Assembly (NCBI GenBank): GCA_034670265.1
Contig: JAXMNU010000003.1
Location: forward strand, 124,001 to 188,000
From: Halomarinibacterium sp034670265
Lineage (GTDB): Bacteria; Bacteroidota; Bacteroidia; Flavobacteriales; Flavobacteriaceae
DNA length: 64,000 bases
Direction: 5' to 3'
Shown: positions 36,127-45,440 of the stretch, in pieces
Position numbering within the stretch: the first letter of the stretch is position 1
How the letters are laid out: every line of letters begins with the position of its first letter
Made by a program: the position numbers and the translations under genes
The notes under the pieces: generated by a model
Told to the model about the DNA's origin: nothing
Databases searched by the model: none
Seen by the model: the letters and a program-made list of their open reading frames with translations, nothing else

Positions 36127-37791
36127 TTGAAAATAATAGCCGAAAGCGCTTTCAACCATAACGGAAGCTTAGAATATACCATCGAACTTGCCAATGCATC
36201 AAAGGAGGCAGGGGCAGATTATTTTACCATGCAGCTTATGGACGTGGCCGCATTTTGCGTAGAAAACTATTCCAAATATCAAATCTATGAAGAGAACACC
36301 CTCTCTTTTGACCAATGGAAAGAAGTTTTCGAGCATTGTGAAAAGATAAACATGCCCATTATTCCTTGTGTGCTGGACATCCCTTCCTTCGATTTTTGCT
36401 ATGCAGAAGGCATTCGGTTTATGAAGCTTCACGCAACAGATATTACCAATGCCACGATGTTGGAAAAGATGGCAACGTATAAAGATGTCACATTCATTCT
36501 GGAAACACAATGTGCTACAAATCTCGAATTAAAATATGCCTTAAATATTATTGGGGAACAAGTTGTGTGTTTAATGCAAGGGTTTAGCAACTACCCAACC
36601 GAGGTGGAGGACCTCAACCTCAACACTCTCGATTATTTTAAAGACGAATACCCTCAATACAGTACTGGCCTTGCAGATCATTCTTTAGACACAGCCCACA
36701 TACCTTTAATGACTATGGCAAAAGGGTGTGAATATCTTGAAAAGCATATTACACTAACTAGAAATAACAGAAATTTTGATTATCAAGTTTCTCTCTATCC
36801 TCATGAGTTTGCCACGATGGTTTCGCAAGTAAAGCATTACCAAATGGCACTTGGGGACTATAAAAAACACCCTTCAAAGTCAGAGATTCCGTATCGCACA
36901 GTCATGTATAAAAAGCTTTTGAAAGACGGTTCGTTTAAGCGTGCAGACGAAGGACTTGATTATATGACCCATCAATTTCAATCTTTTAAGAAAGAAGATG
37001 TTGGAGTTGCACTAATTGCACGTTTAAAGTCCAAGAGATTACCCCTAAAAGTTTTAAAACCAATACACGACACCATTCTTATCGATTTTTTATATAAACG
37101 ATTAAATACTTCCAAAAAAGTAAAAGCAACTTTTTTGTCAACGTCAAATCTTATAGAAGATGTTCCTCTAGCTGAAAAAGGAAAATCATTAAACCAAAAT
37201 GTATATACTGGCCACGCAATTTCTGTAATAGATAGAATGTTAGAGTTGGCCTTACAAGAGGAATGGGGCGGTATTTTTAGAGTAACAGGCGACAATCCAT
37301 TTACCGATGTAGGCCTTATTGACACTATGGTAGCCATGTTTATAGAAAATGACTTAGACTATGTTCGAGTAAATAACGTTCCTTTTGGGGTTTCTGCAGA
37401 GTTGTTTTCAACAAAGTACCTTTGGGATTTATATTTAAAAATGGACAATCCTATGCATTCAGAATATCTTACACTTTTTGTCCTTCAAGACGAAACAGCA
37501 AAAAAAGGATGTATTGATATTGAAAGCGATATAAAGGATTTAAAATATATTAATCTTTCTGTAGATTATCAAGCCGATTATGACAGAGCCTTATCTTTAG
37601 CCTCAAAATTTCCTAATAAAGATTTATACACTTTAGAGTTTAAAGATTTAATCTCTGAAATAGATAGTTTAGATAGAGAAGACAAAAATAAAATGATAAA
37701 GCTTCCTGCTGGAGAAGAGGTTAAATTTTCAGAATTTCTTAACCAATTGGCCTCCCAAAACTATGTAATCCGAAAATCGATTTCGGTATAG
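36127..37791 (+). CDS. NeuB-like synthase fused to SpsF-type cytidylyltransferase
   Basis: This 554-residue protein starts with TTG. Residues 1 to about 265 match the sialic-acid synthase (NeuB) barrel: AESAFNHNGS at the start, YPTEVEDLNL, DHSLD and EKHITL. The usual C-terminal SAF (antifreeze-like) domain is absent. From about 288 a SpsF/CMP-KDO-type cytidylyltransferase follows: LIARLKSKRLP, RVTGDNPFTD near 385 and NLSVDYQADYDRA. Several NeuB positions look changed: the AVKFQ-type motif reads FTMQ (K to T), and the SGE-like motif reads ATD. It may make an unusual nonulosonate or serve an accessory role. Both halves are clear; the activity is not. Confidence 0.75.
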   Translation: MKIIAESAFNHNGSLEYTIELANASKEAGADYFTMQLMDVAAFCVENYSKYQIYEENTLSFDQWKEVFEHCEKINMPIIPCVLDIPSFDFCYAEGIRFMKLHATDITNATMLEKMATYKDVTFILETQCATNLELKYALNIIGEQVVCLMQGFSNYPTEVEDLNLNTLDYFKDEYPQYSTGLADHSLDTAHIPLMTMAKGCEYLEKHITLTRNNRNFDYQVSLYPHEFATMVSQVKHYQMALGDYKKHPSKSEIPYRTVMYKKLLKDGSFKRADEGLDYMTHQFQSFKKEDVGVALIARLKSKRLPLKVLKPIHDTILIDFLYKRLNTSKKVKATFLSTSNLIEDVPLAEKGKSLNQNVYTGHAISVIDRMLELALQEEWGGIFRVTGDNPFTDVGLIDTMVAMFIENDLDYVRVNNVPFGVSAELFSTKYLWDLYLKMDNPMHSEYLTLFVLQDETAKKGCIDIESDIKDLKYINLSVDYQADYDRALSLASKFPNKDLYTLEFKDLISEIDSLDREDKNKMIKLPAGEEVKFSEFLNQLASQNYVIRKSISV

Positions 37792-37818
37792 ACTTTCATT
37801 AAAACCTCATATATTTTT

Positions 37819-39642
37819 ATGAAAAACGCACTGTTTTTTTTTCTATCTCTACTTGTATTTCAATTTGCAACTGCGCAAGAAATAATCTGGAATAAAGAGG
37901 ATATTTTTTCTACCCAAAATGTAGCACTAAAATGCCTAAATAAACCAACAACTATTATTGTCAATGATAAAATTGAAGTAACAGGCACTGTTGAAACACC
38001 TACCAATGTTACTATATGGATAAAAAATGACGGGTATTTTAAAATAGCAAATGAGGATGCAAGGCTTATAATTAATGGACCAATTGAGGCTGGCAAACAG
38101 TTAATTTTTGATGTTTCTGCTAGAGGAGTGACATCTTATCGATTTGAGTCTGTTTCCAACATTCAACTTAATAAAACAGAAGTTTTTTTCCCTGAGTGGT
38201 GGGGGATTATGCCAAATATTATTCCTGGAAAAAATAACAATACCCCCAAGGACAGTCATCATGTCAATTTAAAGGAAATGATGCTTGATATTGCTTCTTC
38301 AGGGGGAGGCACAATTGAATTCTCTGAAGGCGTCTATTACATAAGAGATATCGTTGTTGATTCAGACAATATTTCGGTAATAGGAAAGGGAAAAAACACC
38401 ATTTTACGATTTGACAGAGATAATTATGGATACTCTACCCGTCGAGGAGGTCTTTTTACAATACAAGGAGCCACGTTAGAAAAATATTATAGTAAGGTAT
38501 TTCCCGATGGAGTCCCTATTGCTGGGAATTATTTATATGATACTGAACAAAGGACTATTGAGAACATATTGGTTAAAGATTTAGCTATAGAATGGAATGA
38601 AATCTCAACTAAAGAGGACCCCTCAATGAATGGTCTTACCATTGTAAATGCTAGAAATGTCACGATAGACAACGTACATGTAAACCTGTTTGGAGCAAAT
38701 AGAGCCTTTTACATTGGGACTATTTTTGAAGGAGATATTACTGAAAATATTACTATAAAAAACAGCTCAGGAATTAATAGTAGAACAGGTGTTTTTATTT
38801 TGCATGGGTATGATTCCAATGAGTTTATTAGAAGAAAAATGATTCTTGGCAATATCATTATTGAAAATAATTCTTTCGATATACAAGCTATTCCAGAATT
38901 GGATATTAAGAATATTCATATTGTTAAAAAATATCTTGACAAATATGCCACTGGAATTTATTTTATTGGGAATGAGTTTACAAAAAGCTTTGACTACAGA
39001 GGCGAAGAAATAATACGAAGCTTAGGAGAAGTTCTTATAAAAAACAATATTTTCAAAAATGCAGATATAGGAATACGCTCATGGTTCCCCACCAAGGATC
39101 CCTTAAAGGATTATACCCATGATGTGACTATTGAAGACAATACGTTTATTGATTTTAAATATGTAGGAATTTTTTCCCCTTTTAAAACAGCCATCATAAA
39201 GGGAAATAAGTTCAAGTCTAAAACCATAAGCAAACTTCCCAAGGAGTTTAAAGATGATAATGAAGAAGGATTTATTGCAAGTGCTATACATATTGCAAAA
39301 GCACCATGGAAAGAGTTTAAAACAAGAATGGGTCCAGAAAACATCTTAATAGAAGGAAATACCATTGAAGGATGTTATCTTGGTGTTTCTCCAATTGTTC
39401 TTCAACCCAATGAAGGGGGTGTTATTACTTTAAAAGATAACAACATTACTTACGATTCAAGTTGTGAAAAACCTCAAAACGATGTCATTGTAACAACCAA
39501 TAGAAGAAAATTTCGAACAAAAGAAGCTACAATTAGTCTTTCAGATAATGTAATAAATTTAGGCAACCAAAACGCATCTAAAGCATCTATTTTGCTAGAC
39601 ACAAGAAGGAAAAAAAATATAACCCTAATTGAAAAAGAATAA
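37819..39642 (+). CDS. Secreted right-handed beta-helix protein (pectate-lyase-like)
   Basis: The 607-residue protein has a signal peptide ending in ATAQ (about residue 19). The mature chain has repeated short Ile/Val/Asn strands typical of a parallel beta-helix, such as NITIKNSSGINSRTGVF, NIIIENNSFD and VTIEDNTFIDFKYVGIF. Residues near 155-215 (GGGTIEFSEGVYYI, IGKGKNTILRF) match the N-terminal part of pectate-lyase/epimerase folds. It could be a C5 epimerase, a lyase or a polymer-binding scaffold; AlgG of alginate systems has the same fold. The next gene overlaps its end by 14 bases. Confidence 0.7.
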   Translation: MKNALFFFLSLLVFQFATAQEIIWNKEDIFSTQNVALKCLNKPTTIIVNDKIEVTGTVETPTNVTIWIKNDGYFKIANEDARLIINGPIEAGKQLIFDVSARGVTSYRFESVSNIQLNKTEVFFPEWWGIMPNIIPGKNNNTPKDSHHVNLKEMMLDIASSGGGTIEFSEGVYYIRDIVVDSDNISVIGKGKNTILRFDRDNYGYSTRRGGLFTIQGATLEKYYSKVFPDGVPIAGNYLYDTEQRTIENILVKDLAIEWNEISTKEDPSMNGLTIVNARNVTIDNVHVNLFGANRAFYIGTIFEGDITENITIKNSSGINSRTGVFILHGYDSNEFIRRKMILGNIIIENNSFDIQAIPELDIKNIHIVKKYLDKYATGIYFIGNEFTKSFDYRGEEIIRSLGEVLIKNNIFKNADIGIRSWFPTKDPLKDYTHDVTIEDNTFIDFKYVGIFSPFKTAIIKGNKFKSKTISKLPKEFKDDNEEGFIASAIHIAKAPWKEFKTRMGPENILIEGNTIEGCYLGVSPIVLQPNEGGVITLKDNNITYDSSCEKPQNDVIVTTNRRKFRTKEATISLSDNVINLGNQNASKASILLDTRRKKNITLIEKE

Positions 39643-41065
39643 ACGCGTATATAGAATTGGACTTTTATTGGGTTTAGGGGTTTTAATTTTCCTTAGCATT
39701 ATATTCTTTTATAATGAATCAGATTTAGAATATTATCCTTTAGAAGGAGAAATCTTTGTAGCACCACATTACCATGGGGCTGATGCAACAATTATTCAAT
39801 TAACAGACCATTATTACCCAAATACTTACCCTAATTTTCAAAAAGACAGTAGAAAAAACGCTGCTGCCTATGCAGAGTTTCTTGCGTTTAAGCATAATAT
39901 TCCATTGCATGTTTTTGAAGAAACAGATAAGTGGGAAGCGTTTGAAAATTTCTTAAAAACAGGCCGTGGAGGGGCTTCAGTCTATTACCCAAGTTGCTTT
40001 AAAGAGTATGAAGAGTCTAGGTTAAACTCAATTATAAGCGACATTGAAAGTGTATATGGTCGCCGCCCAACCACACTAGCTTATGGCTGTGGCAAGACCG
40101 ATTATTCAGAGAATTTACCAAACTATATTTTGGGAGGAAGAAACTCCTCGGCACCGTTTTCTGCGTTTAATCAAGAAGTAAACACCTGGTATGGAGACAA
40201 TTGTGGGGATAAGTTAGATGTTGATTTTTCTGACACAAAGGAGATTATTAATAGACCTTCTGGAGGTAGGTTTTATTCCGAAATACAAAGATATAGTGTG
40301 CCAATTGACTCTGCGTCTAAATATGTTAAAGCACAGGTGGTTAAGACAGTCCAAGCACGGGGCTTTTATACAAATTTTATGCACTGGCAGGACTATTATC
40401 CTAATAAAAATGGAGATACCATTGAAGGTGTAGAGGTAATGCCATATTTATTCAAAGCTTTACAAGATGGTATAGGGAGTGCCCGCGTTGCTAAAATTGA
40501 TTATAATGAAGCCATAGAATATTTATATGCAAAAGAAGCTATAGACTCCATTTCTTTATCAAAAAACACAGAAGGTAAGTTTAGGTTAAATATTACATTC
40601 AGAAAGAATAGGCCAATAGATTATAGCGTAATAAAAACTCCCGTTACTTTTATTCTACCTAAGAAACTTATTTCCAAATTTGAAAAAAAAGCAGTTCATT
40701 TCAATTCGGAATATGGTTTAGAGGTAATTCAAGACAAGGATAATTTTTATATGAATATCCCATTAGACTTTAGTAAAGAAAATAATTTAATAGATTTTCA
40801 GTTTATAAATTCTGAAGAAAATATTCCTTTTGCATTTCAAAAACCAATACTTAATAAAACAGATAAGAATACTGTTATTAGTAACTCGGATTCGAAATTT
40901 GTTGTTTTCCGAAGAAAGAAAAGCGCCCCAGAATACGATATTGAAATAGTCGATAGAAAATTTGATTATTCAAAAGAGTACCACTTGTCTACTTTAGACA
41001 GCGAATATGATTATTTTTGTGGAGCAATTAATAAACAAAGGGAAAGTTCCCTCATAGCATTATAA
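39629..41065 (+). CDS. Membrane-anchored protein with NodB-like deacetylase features
   Basis: The 478-residue protein starts with TTG, overlaps the beta-helix gene and has an N-terminal membrane helix (about 10-27). I do not recognise a firm family. The region from about 40 to 200 shows degenerate polysaccharide-deacetylase landmarks: ATIIQLTDHYYP in place of the TFDDG strand, and IESVYGRRPTTLAYGCG in place of the G-x-RP-x-x-FRPPYG motif. The H-x-x-x-H metal pair is not evident. It could be an active variant, a pseudo-enzyme or a glycan-binding protein. The C-terminal third is beta-rich. Confidence 0.45.
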   Translation: MKKNKRVYRIGLLLGLGVLIFLSIIFFYNESDLEYYPLEGEIFVAPHYHGADATIIQLTDHYYPNTYPNFQKDSRKNAAAYAEFLAFKHNIPLHVFEETDKWEAFENFLKTGRGGASVYYPSCFKEYEESRLNSIISDIESVYGRRPTTLAYGCGKTDYSENLPNYILGGRNSSAPFSAFNQEVNTWYGDNCGDKLDVDFSDTKEIINRPSGGRFYSEIQRYSVPIDSASKYVKAQVVKTVQARGFYTNFMHWQDYYPNKNGDTIEGVEVMPYLFKALQDGIGSARVAKIDYNEAIEYLYAKEAIDSISLSKNTEGKFRLNITFRKNRPIDYSVIKTPVTFILPKKLISKFEKKAVHFNSEYGLEVIQDKDNFYMNIPLDFSKENNLIDFQFINSEENIPFAFQKPILNKTDKNTVISNSDSKFVVFRRKKSAPEYDIEIVDRKFDYSKEYHLSTLDSEYDYFCGAINKQRESSLIAL

Positions 41066-41069
41066 AAAA

Positions 41070-42104
41070 ATGACATACGTAATAGGAGAAATAGGACAAA
41101 ACCATAATGGATCTGTAGATATTGCAAAAACAATAATAGATGTGGTTGCAAGACCCGTTTATGATAAACTTTTTGGTAAAGAATTGCCACGGATGGATGC
41201 AGTTAAATTGACCAAGAGAGATTTAAAGCAAGAGCTTTCTGCGTCGCAAATGGCACGGCCATATAACACACCTCATTCTTTTGGAAAAACATACGGAGAG
41301 CATCGAGAATTTCTTGAATTAAATGATGAGCAACACTATGAGTGTTACTTATACGCCAAAGAAAAGGGGTTAGATTTTGTTGAAACATTGTGTGCTGTAG
41401 GATGCCTATCCATTCTCAAGCATTTTACGCCAGATAGACTTAAAGTCGCCTCTAGAGACTTAACAAACCTTCCTCTATTAGATGTGATGGCAGAAACAAA
41501 AATTCCTATTATTCTTTCCACTGGGATGGCAGGTGATAGAGAGTTGGATGAAGCACTTAATACCATTTCTAAACACCACAATAATATTTCCATATTACAC
41601 TGCGTGTCACAATATCCCACAGAGTATGAAAATGTGAATTTAAAAACCATTACCTATCTTCAAAAGAAATACCCACAATATTCTATTGGATATTCTGACC
41701 ATACGGTTGGGATAGCAACTCCAGTAGCTGCTGTGGCGATGGGTGCCGAAATTATTGAAAAACACATTACCCTAGACCGTCAAATGAAAGGAACCGATCA
41801 AGCAGGTTCTCTTGAAATTGACGGTATTTATAGAATGATGCGAGATATAAGAAACTTGGAATTGTCTTTTGGAACCGAAGAAATTAAAATTGAAGATTCT
41901 GTTAAAGTTGCCCGAGAAAAACTAGAGCGCTCTATAGCTACGTTAAGAGATTTGCCAGAAGGGCATATTATTACCTTAAACGATATTCATCTATTAAGTC
42001 CTGGTGATGGAATTAAATGGATGGACAAAGAACAAATACTTGGCAAAAGATTAAAGAAGGGGATGCCTAAAGACGAAATAATTTACAAAGACAATCTTCA
42101 ATAA
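41070..42104 (+). CDS. neuB: N-acetylneuraminate synthase family protein (NeuB)
   Basis: This enzyme condenses PEP with ManNAc or a related six-carbon sugar (or its phosphate) to give a nonulosonic acid. The 344 residues are complete. Visible are GEIGQNHNGS at the N-terminus, MDAVKLTKRD with the conserved lysine, the SFGKTYGEHREFLEL segment, LKVASRDLTNLPLL, GYSDHT and IEKHITLD. A C-terminal SAF domain (about 278-344, RSIATLRDLPEGHIITLNDI) is present, unlike the fusion at 36127. The exact sugar cannot be assigned; legionaminic or neuraminic acid types both fit. It precedes a phosphatase gene by 1 base. Confidence 0.85.
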   Translation: MTYVIGEIGQNHNGSVDIAKTIIDVVARPVYDKLFGKELPRMDAVKLTKRDLKQELSASQMARPYNTPHSFGKTYGEHREFLELNDEQHYECYLYAKEKGLDFVETLCAVGCLSILKHFTPDRLKVASRDLTNLPLLDVMAETKIPIILSTGMAGDRELDEALNTISKHHNNISILHCVSQYPTEYENVNLKTITYLQKKYPQYSIGYSDHTVGIATPVAAVAMGAEIIEKHITLDRQMKGTDQAGSLEIDGIYRMMRDIRNLELSFGTEEIKIEDSVKVAREKLERSIATLRDLPEGHIITLNDIHLLSPGDGIKWMDKEQILGKRLKKGMPKDEIIYKDNLQ

Positions 42105-42105
42105 T

Positions 42106-42630
42106 ATGAAAAACCTACCTAAACTTGTTATTACCGATATTGATGGTGTTTGGACCGATGGAAGTATGTATTATGGCAATGATTCAATTGAGTTAAAAAG
42201 ATTTAATACAAGTGATAGTGTAGGGGTTTTGTTTCTTCGTTACTTAGAAATTCCACTCGTTATAATGACGGGAGAAAATGTGCAAATTGTACAACGAAGG
42301 GCAGATAAATTAAAAATTGAAAGAGTATTTTTAGGGGTTAAGGATAAACTGTCTTTGGCTCAAAAACTTTGTGATGAAATGAATATTACTCTTAATGAAG
42401 TAGCATTTATTGGAGATGATATTAATGATTTTGAATTATTAACTCGTGTAGGTCTAAGTGCTGTACCAAGTAATGCTCCAGAATATATTAAAAGCAAGGT
42501 ACACTGGGTATTAAATACAAAAGGCGGCGATGGCGCCTTTAGAGCTTTTGTTGAGAAATTAGTTGAGAAGCATAGTAGTATAGACATATTGCTTAAAAAG
42601 TACCAACAAGAAAAAAACCTAAGCCAATAA
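42106..42630 (+). CDS. KdsC-type HAD phosphatase (KDO-8-P/NeuNAc-9-P phosphatase-like)
   Basis: The 174-residue HAD protein of class C0 is typical of KdsC and of acylneuraminate-9-phosphate phosphatases. Motif I is VITDIDGVWTDG, followed by the KRFNTSDSVGV segment, motif II IVMTGEN, and motif IV GDDINDFELL. Placed one base after neuB, it probably removes the phosphate from the nonulosonate product or its precursor rather than acting in the KDO pathway. No cytidylyltransferase stands alone here, so the SpsF half of the fusion is the likely activating partner. Confidence 0.8.
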   Translation: MKNLPKLVITDIDGVWTDGSMYYGNDSIELKRFNTSDSVGVLFLRYLEIPLVIMTGENVQIVQRRADKLKIERVFLGVKDKLSLAQKLCDEMNITLNEVAFIGDDINDFELLTRVGLSAVPSNAPEYIKSKVHWVLNTKGGDGAFRAFVEKLVEKHSSIDILLKKYQQEKNLSQ

Positions 42631-42658
42631 TACTCACTTTTACTAGGAATACTTCTTT

Positions 42659-44110
42659 ATGGAGAATACTAAGGGAAAATTAGCCAAGAATGCTGCTATT
42701 TATAGCTTTTTTACACTTCTACAGCGTGGATTAGGCTTTTTCCTATTACCAGTTTACACCACTGTTCTTGCAACATCCCAATTAGGAATTATTAGTACCG
42801 CAACTGCTGTAATTTCTTTTATGGTGATTTTATTTGGACTTTCCTTTAAAGGGGCCACCACTTTTTATTATTACGAATATAAAGATGAACAAAAAGAGTA
42901 TCTAAAAAAGATTCTGGGTACAAGTGTAAGTAGCATTTTATTATTTACATTTTTTGGGATAGGAATATTGTTACTAACCAAAGCATGGATTCTAGACTTG
43001 CTCTTCGAGAATATAGACTTTTATCCCTATGTTATACTGTCCCTTATTAGCATATTCCTTCAACCTATTTATTTCTTTTATCAGTCTTTATTAAAGGCGA
43101 AACAGGAGGCAAAGAAAGCCTCCTTTTTAGATTTTGGGTACTTCGGTATAATGGTAGGCCTCACCCTAATTCTAATTCTAGGATTTGGATTTAAAGCAGA
43201 AGGAGCACTACTAGCAAATGCTATAGCAAGTTTATGGGTCTTTATAGTAAGCATTATTGGCTTAAGAAAAGATATTTCCATTTGCTTAGTTCCTGCAATC
43301 CTAAAGAAGTTAATGAAATACTCTTTGCCGTTAATGCCACACAACCTATCTGGCTGGGCAATGAATATGGTAGATAGAATCATGTTAAACTTAATGGATT
43401 CCTTAAGTGTTGTGGCTCTTTTTGATGTGGGCTCACAAATTGGGAAGCTTATTAATATAGTGTCTTTGGGTGTTAATTCAGCTTTTGCACCTTGGTTTTT
43501 TGATCAAGTTAAAAATGACCCAAACAGTAGCCAAAATATAGCTAAAGTCACTAATAAAATTGTGCTATTATATGTTTGTTTGGCGGTTTGTGTGAGTTGG
43601 CTATCCCCTGAACTTTTAACTATTGTAAGTGCGCCAGAATATTACCAATCTTGGAAAGTGGTTCCTTTAATTGCCATGGCTTTTGTAATTAATGGTTTCT
43701 ATTTTAGTTTTAGCAGTATTTTCTTTTTAGAAAAAACCAAATACCTTCCTTTGCTTACTATCATGGGAGCCGCAGCGAACATAGTTTTAAATTATTTTTT
43801 AATTAAATCCTATGGGTTTATGGGTGCTGCCTACGCAAGTATTCTAACAAAAATATTTTTCACTATTTTAACCTATATCGTAAGCCAAAGGCTGTACCCT
43901 ATTCCCTATCAAACAAATAAAATATTTATTATCATTTTAATAGGAAGCATTTTATGTTTTACACCCTATTTTTTACAGGAGCGTTTAGAAGCTTTTAGCT
44001 TGGGCGTTGTCATTTTAGTAAAATGCTTATTTCTTGCTACTTTTGGGGGGTATTTGATATATACAAATTTAGCTTCATTACGAATCTTATTGAAGAAAAA
44101 AAATGATTAA
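42659..44110 (+). CDS. Polysaccharide flippase (Wzx, MATE-like)
   Basis: The 483-residue protein has about 14 hydrophobic helices and an N-terminal LAKNAAIYSFFTLLQRGLGF typical of O-unit flippases of the polysaccharide_synt family. It should move undecaprenyl-linked repeat units to the periplasmic face. Polymerase-like genes downstream support a Wzx/Wzy-type pathway. The next gene begins 8 bases before its stop. Confidence 0.9.
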   Translation: MENTKGKLAKNAAIYSFFTLLQRGLGFFLLPVYTTVLATSQLGIISTATAVISFMVILFGLSFKGATTFYYYEYKDEQKEYLKKILGTSVSSILLFTFFGIGILLLTKAWILDLLFENIDFYPYVILSLISIFLQPIYFFYQSLLKAKQEAKKASFLDFGYFGIMVGLTLILILGFGFKAEGALLANAIASLWVFIVSIIGLRKDISICLVPAILKKLMKYSLPLMPHNLSGWAMNMVDRIMLNLMDSLSVVALFDVGSQIGKLINIVSLGVNSAFAPWFFDQVKNDPNSSQNIAKVTNKIVLLYVCLAVCVSWLSPELLTIVSAPEYYQSWKVVPLIAMAFVINGFYFSFSSIFFLEKTKYLPLLTIMGAAANIVLNYFLIKSYGFMGAAYASILTKIFFTILTYIVSQRLYPIPYQTNKIFIIILIGSILCFTPYFLQERLEAFSLGVVILVKCLFLATFGGYLIYTNLASLRILLKKKND

Positions 44111-45440
44111 TAAAAACGTCCTAGAACTTATTGAAGCTAAGTATAATGTTGAGGACATTGTTCTTTCAAATGGAATGAGTGCTTGGCCCCTAGTAAGACA
44201 GGCAGTTTATTTCAGCATTCAAAATAAAGAACTAGGTTATAGTAATAAGTTACGCACACGTAATAAATGGCAATTATTTAAAAACGTATTTTATGGTTTT
44301 TGGAACATATTTCAGCTTAGAAAATTTAACTACATATTTTTTAATAACACTCAAAAGAGAGAGCTTATAAATGGTAAATTCTATGATATTTATGCTGATG
44401 CTTGGGCAGATAAATTAGGTCAAGATAAAAGCCTTTTTATTGAATGGGCAACCATAAAACACTATTCAAAAAAAAAGGTACATTCTCAATTTATTATTTC
44501 AGATTTAATTCTAAAAATCTTTGAAACCTTTCATAAACCTTTCATTTCATTTAAAATTAAAAATGAAAACATACTTAAGGATATTGAAAAAGAGTATGAT
44601 ATAAATTTACCTTATAGAACAATTATTAAGGCAGGTTTGGCAGAGTATAAAGCATACACTTATTTTTTCAAAAGGACAAAACCTAAAGCAATATTTTTAC
44701 TTAGTAGTTTTACTAAAGCAGGGATTGCCTTTGCTGCTAAAAAGCTAAACATCCCTTTATATGAACCACAACACGGCTATATAGGTGCTGGGCACCCATT
44801 TTATCATACCTTTAAAAAATTTCCAAAGTTTTATCCAGATTACCTAATATCTTTTGGAGCTTCAGAAAAAGAGGCAAAATACCCTACCTTAATTTTTCAT
44901 TCAGAGAATATTATTCCTGTTGGTAGCTTACAACTTGAAATAGTTAAGCAAAAATCAATTCCAAAGGACCTTTTATCTTTAACTCAAAATTACAGAACTT
45001 GTTTTTGTGTTACGCTACAAGCAATTAAGGATGAGAATATTTTAAAATGGATTGAAAAGGAAGCTCAAACACATAAAGATTGGCTTTTTATAGTAAGGCC
45101 AAAGCAACCTACTTTTAACTTGTCCCTCTATGTTAATGAAGAGAATGTAAAGGTTCTTCCTGAATTTAGCACCTATGAAGTTCTCAAAAGTTCTGATTAT
45201 AATATTTCGATATTTTCTACCACAGTGATAGAAGGTATATTTTTGGGAGCAAAGCCCATTCTTTATAATATTGATGGACTCCCAGCGAAGTATTTTGATG
45301 TTAGCAATGGTGATGTAGCCATTGTAGAACCAGGAGATGAAATTAGTGAAGCACATCTTTTAAAGCTTGGTACTTTTGAGGTTGCTTATTTTGAAAGTGA
45401 TTATTTTAAAAACGTTGCAGAAACTAAACTATGTTTTTAA
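44103..45440 (+). CDS. Putative glycosyltransferase (unrecognised, GT-B-like)
   Basis: The 445-residue protein has no signal peptide or clear membrane helix and is not matched to a family with certainty. Landmarks are LSSFTKAGIAFAAKKLNIPLYEPQHGYIGAGHPFY (mid-protein, a Q-H-G turn seen in GT-B capsule transferases), a VGSLQLEIV helix and a C-terminal SIFSTTVIEGIFLGAKPILY, which resembles the nucleotide-sugar binding loop of GT-B enzymes. Position between wzx and a polymerase-like gene supports a transferase. Donor and acceptor are unknown. Confidence 0.5.
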   Translation: MINKNVLELIEAKYNVEDIVLSNGMSAWPLVRQAVYFSIQNKELGYSNKLRTRNKWQLFKNVFYGFWNIFQLRKFNYIFFNNTQKRELINGKFYDIYADAWADKLGQDKSLFIEWATIKHYSKKKVHSQFIISDLILKIFETFHKPFISFKIKNENILKDIEKEYDINLPYRTIIKAGLAEYKAYTYFFKRTKPKAIFLLSSFTKAGIAFAAKKLNIPLYEPQHGYIGAGHPFYHTFKKFPKFYPDYLISFGASEKEAKYPTLIFHSENIIPVGSLQLEIVKQKSIPKDLLSLTQNYRTCFCVTLQAIKDENILKWIEKEAQTHKDWLFIVRPKQPTFNLSLYVNEENVKVLPEFSTYEVLKSSDYNISIFSTTVIEGIFLGAKPILYNIDGLPAKYFDVSNGDVAIVEPGDEISEAHLLKLGTFEVAYFESDYFKNVAETKLCF

